Below, in pieces: positions 63,970 through 64,000 of a stretch of 64,000 nt of DNA (its first letter is position 1; the number at the start of each line of letters is the position of its first letter). Under the pieces are notes generated by a model. It was not told the origin of the DNA. It was given only the letters and a program-made list of their open reading frames with translations, and made no database searches. Source of the DNA: Porites lobata (taxonomy: Eukaryota > Cnidaria > Anthozoa > Scleractinia > Poritidae); contig CALNXK010000021.1 of the NCBI GenBank assembly GCA_942486035.1, positions 2,505,001-2,569,000 on the forward strand, in the 5' to 3' direction. The position numbers and the translations under genes were made by a program.

Positions 63970-64000
63970 GCTCGGAGTAGCTCAGTTAGCAGAGCACTGC
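63970..64000 (+). tRNA. 5' half of a tRNA or tRNA-derived SINE (cut by window edge)
   Basis: GCTCGGA acceptor-like stem, TA, then GCTCAGTTAGCAGAGC, a perfect D-arm (GCTC/GAGC) and A-box. The anticodon and T-arm lie outside, so a true tRNA and a SINE cannot be told apart. Confidence 0.55.

Overview
This window looks like nuclear DNA of a cnidarian, most likely a reef-building coral or close hexacorallian. Three multi-exon animal genes with GT..AG introns can be read. The intergenic and intronic DNA is AT-rich and packed with short inverted-repeat elements, LINE relics and tRNA-like SINE traces. No bacterial or organellar gene organisation is seen. Most open reading frames in the window are not genes; the long repetitive ones on the left are G-rich minisatellite read in a stop-free frame.

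Gene 1 (minus strand, 41392 down to 89 and on past the left edge) is a TBC-domain Rab GTPase-activating protein of the TBC1D10/EPI64 type. Eleven coding exons were found, with both catalytic fingers present. Its last visible intron (162-17215) holds a large satellite structure. This runs as C-rich minisatellite (768-1725), a LINE relic (1726-3145), more C-rich minisatellite (3148-4140), a strand switch, then about 16 tandem copies of a ~680-bp composite unit (4266-15060). A G-rich tail, a second strand switch and C-rich minisatellite (15346-15930) follow. Each ~680-bp unit is built from ~168-bp monomers plus a block of the G-rich minisatellite, which is a higher-order repeat. The phases of the flanking exons show that at least one TBC exon is unaccounted for here.

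Gene 2 (minus strand, 55317-42594) is complete: nine exons, 577 codons plus stop. It encodes a single-pass membrane protein with a signal peptide, two Ig-like domains, one transmembrane helix and a long tail rich in Tyr, His and acidic residues. The second Ig domain lacks the usual cysteine pair. I do not recognise a named orthologue.

Gene 3 (plus strand, 58256 to past the right edge) is a TRAFD1-like TRAF-type zinc-finger protein. Five exons (326 codons) are visible and the C-terminal part lies outside. Genes 2 and 3 are divergently arranged with about 2.9 kb between their start codons. Gene 1 starts 1.2 kb beyond the stop codon of gene 2, on the same strand.

The remaining sequence is a dense collection of non-autonomous elements with terminal inverted repeats. 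Many are flanked by TA, some by 8-bp or TTAA duplications. At 34.0-37.9 kb three elements are nested inside each other, with a 402-bp tandem duplication at the right end of the middle one. A 4.7-kb element with very long inverted repeats sits at 22.5-27.2 kb. A tRNA-like 5' half begins in the last 31 bases.
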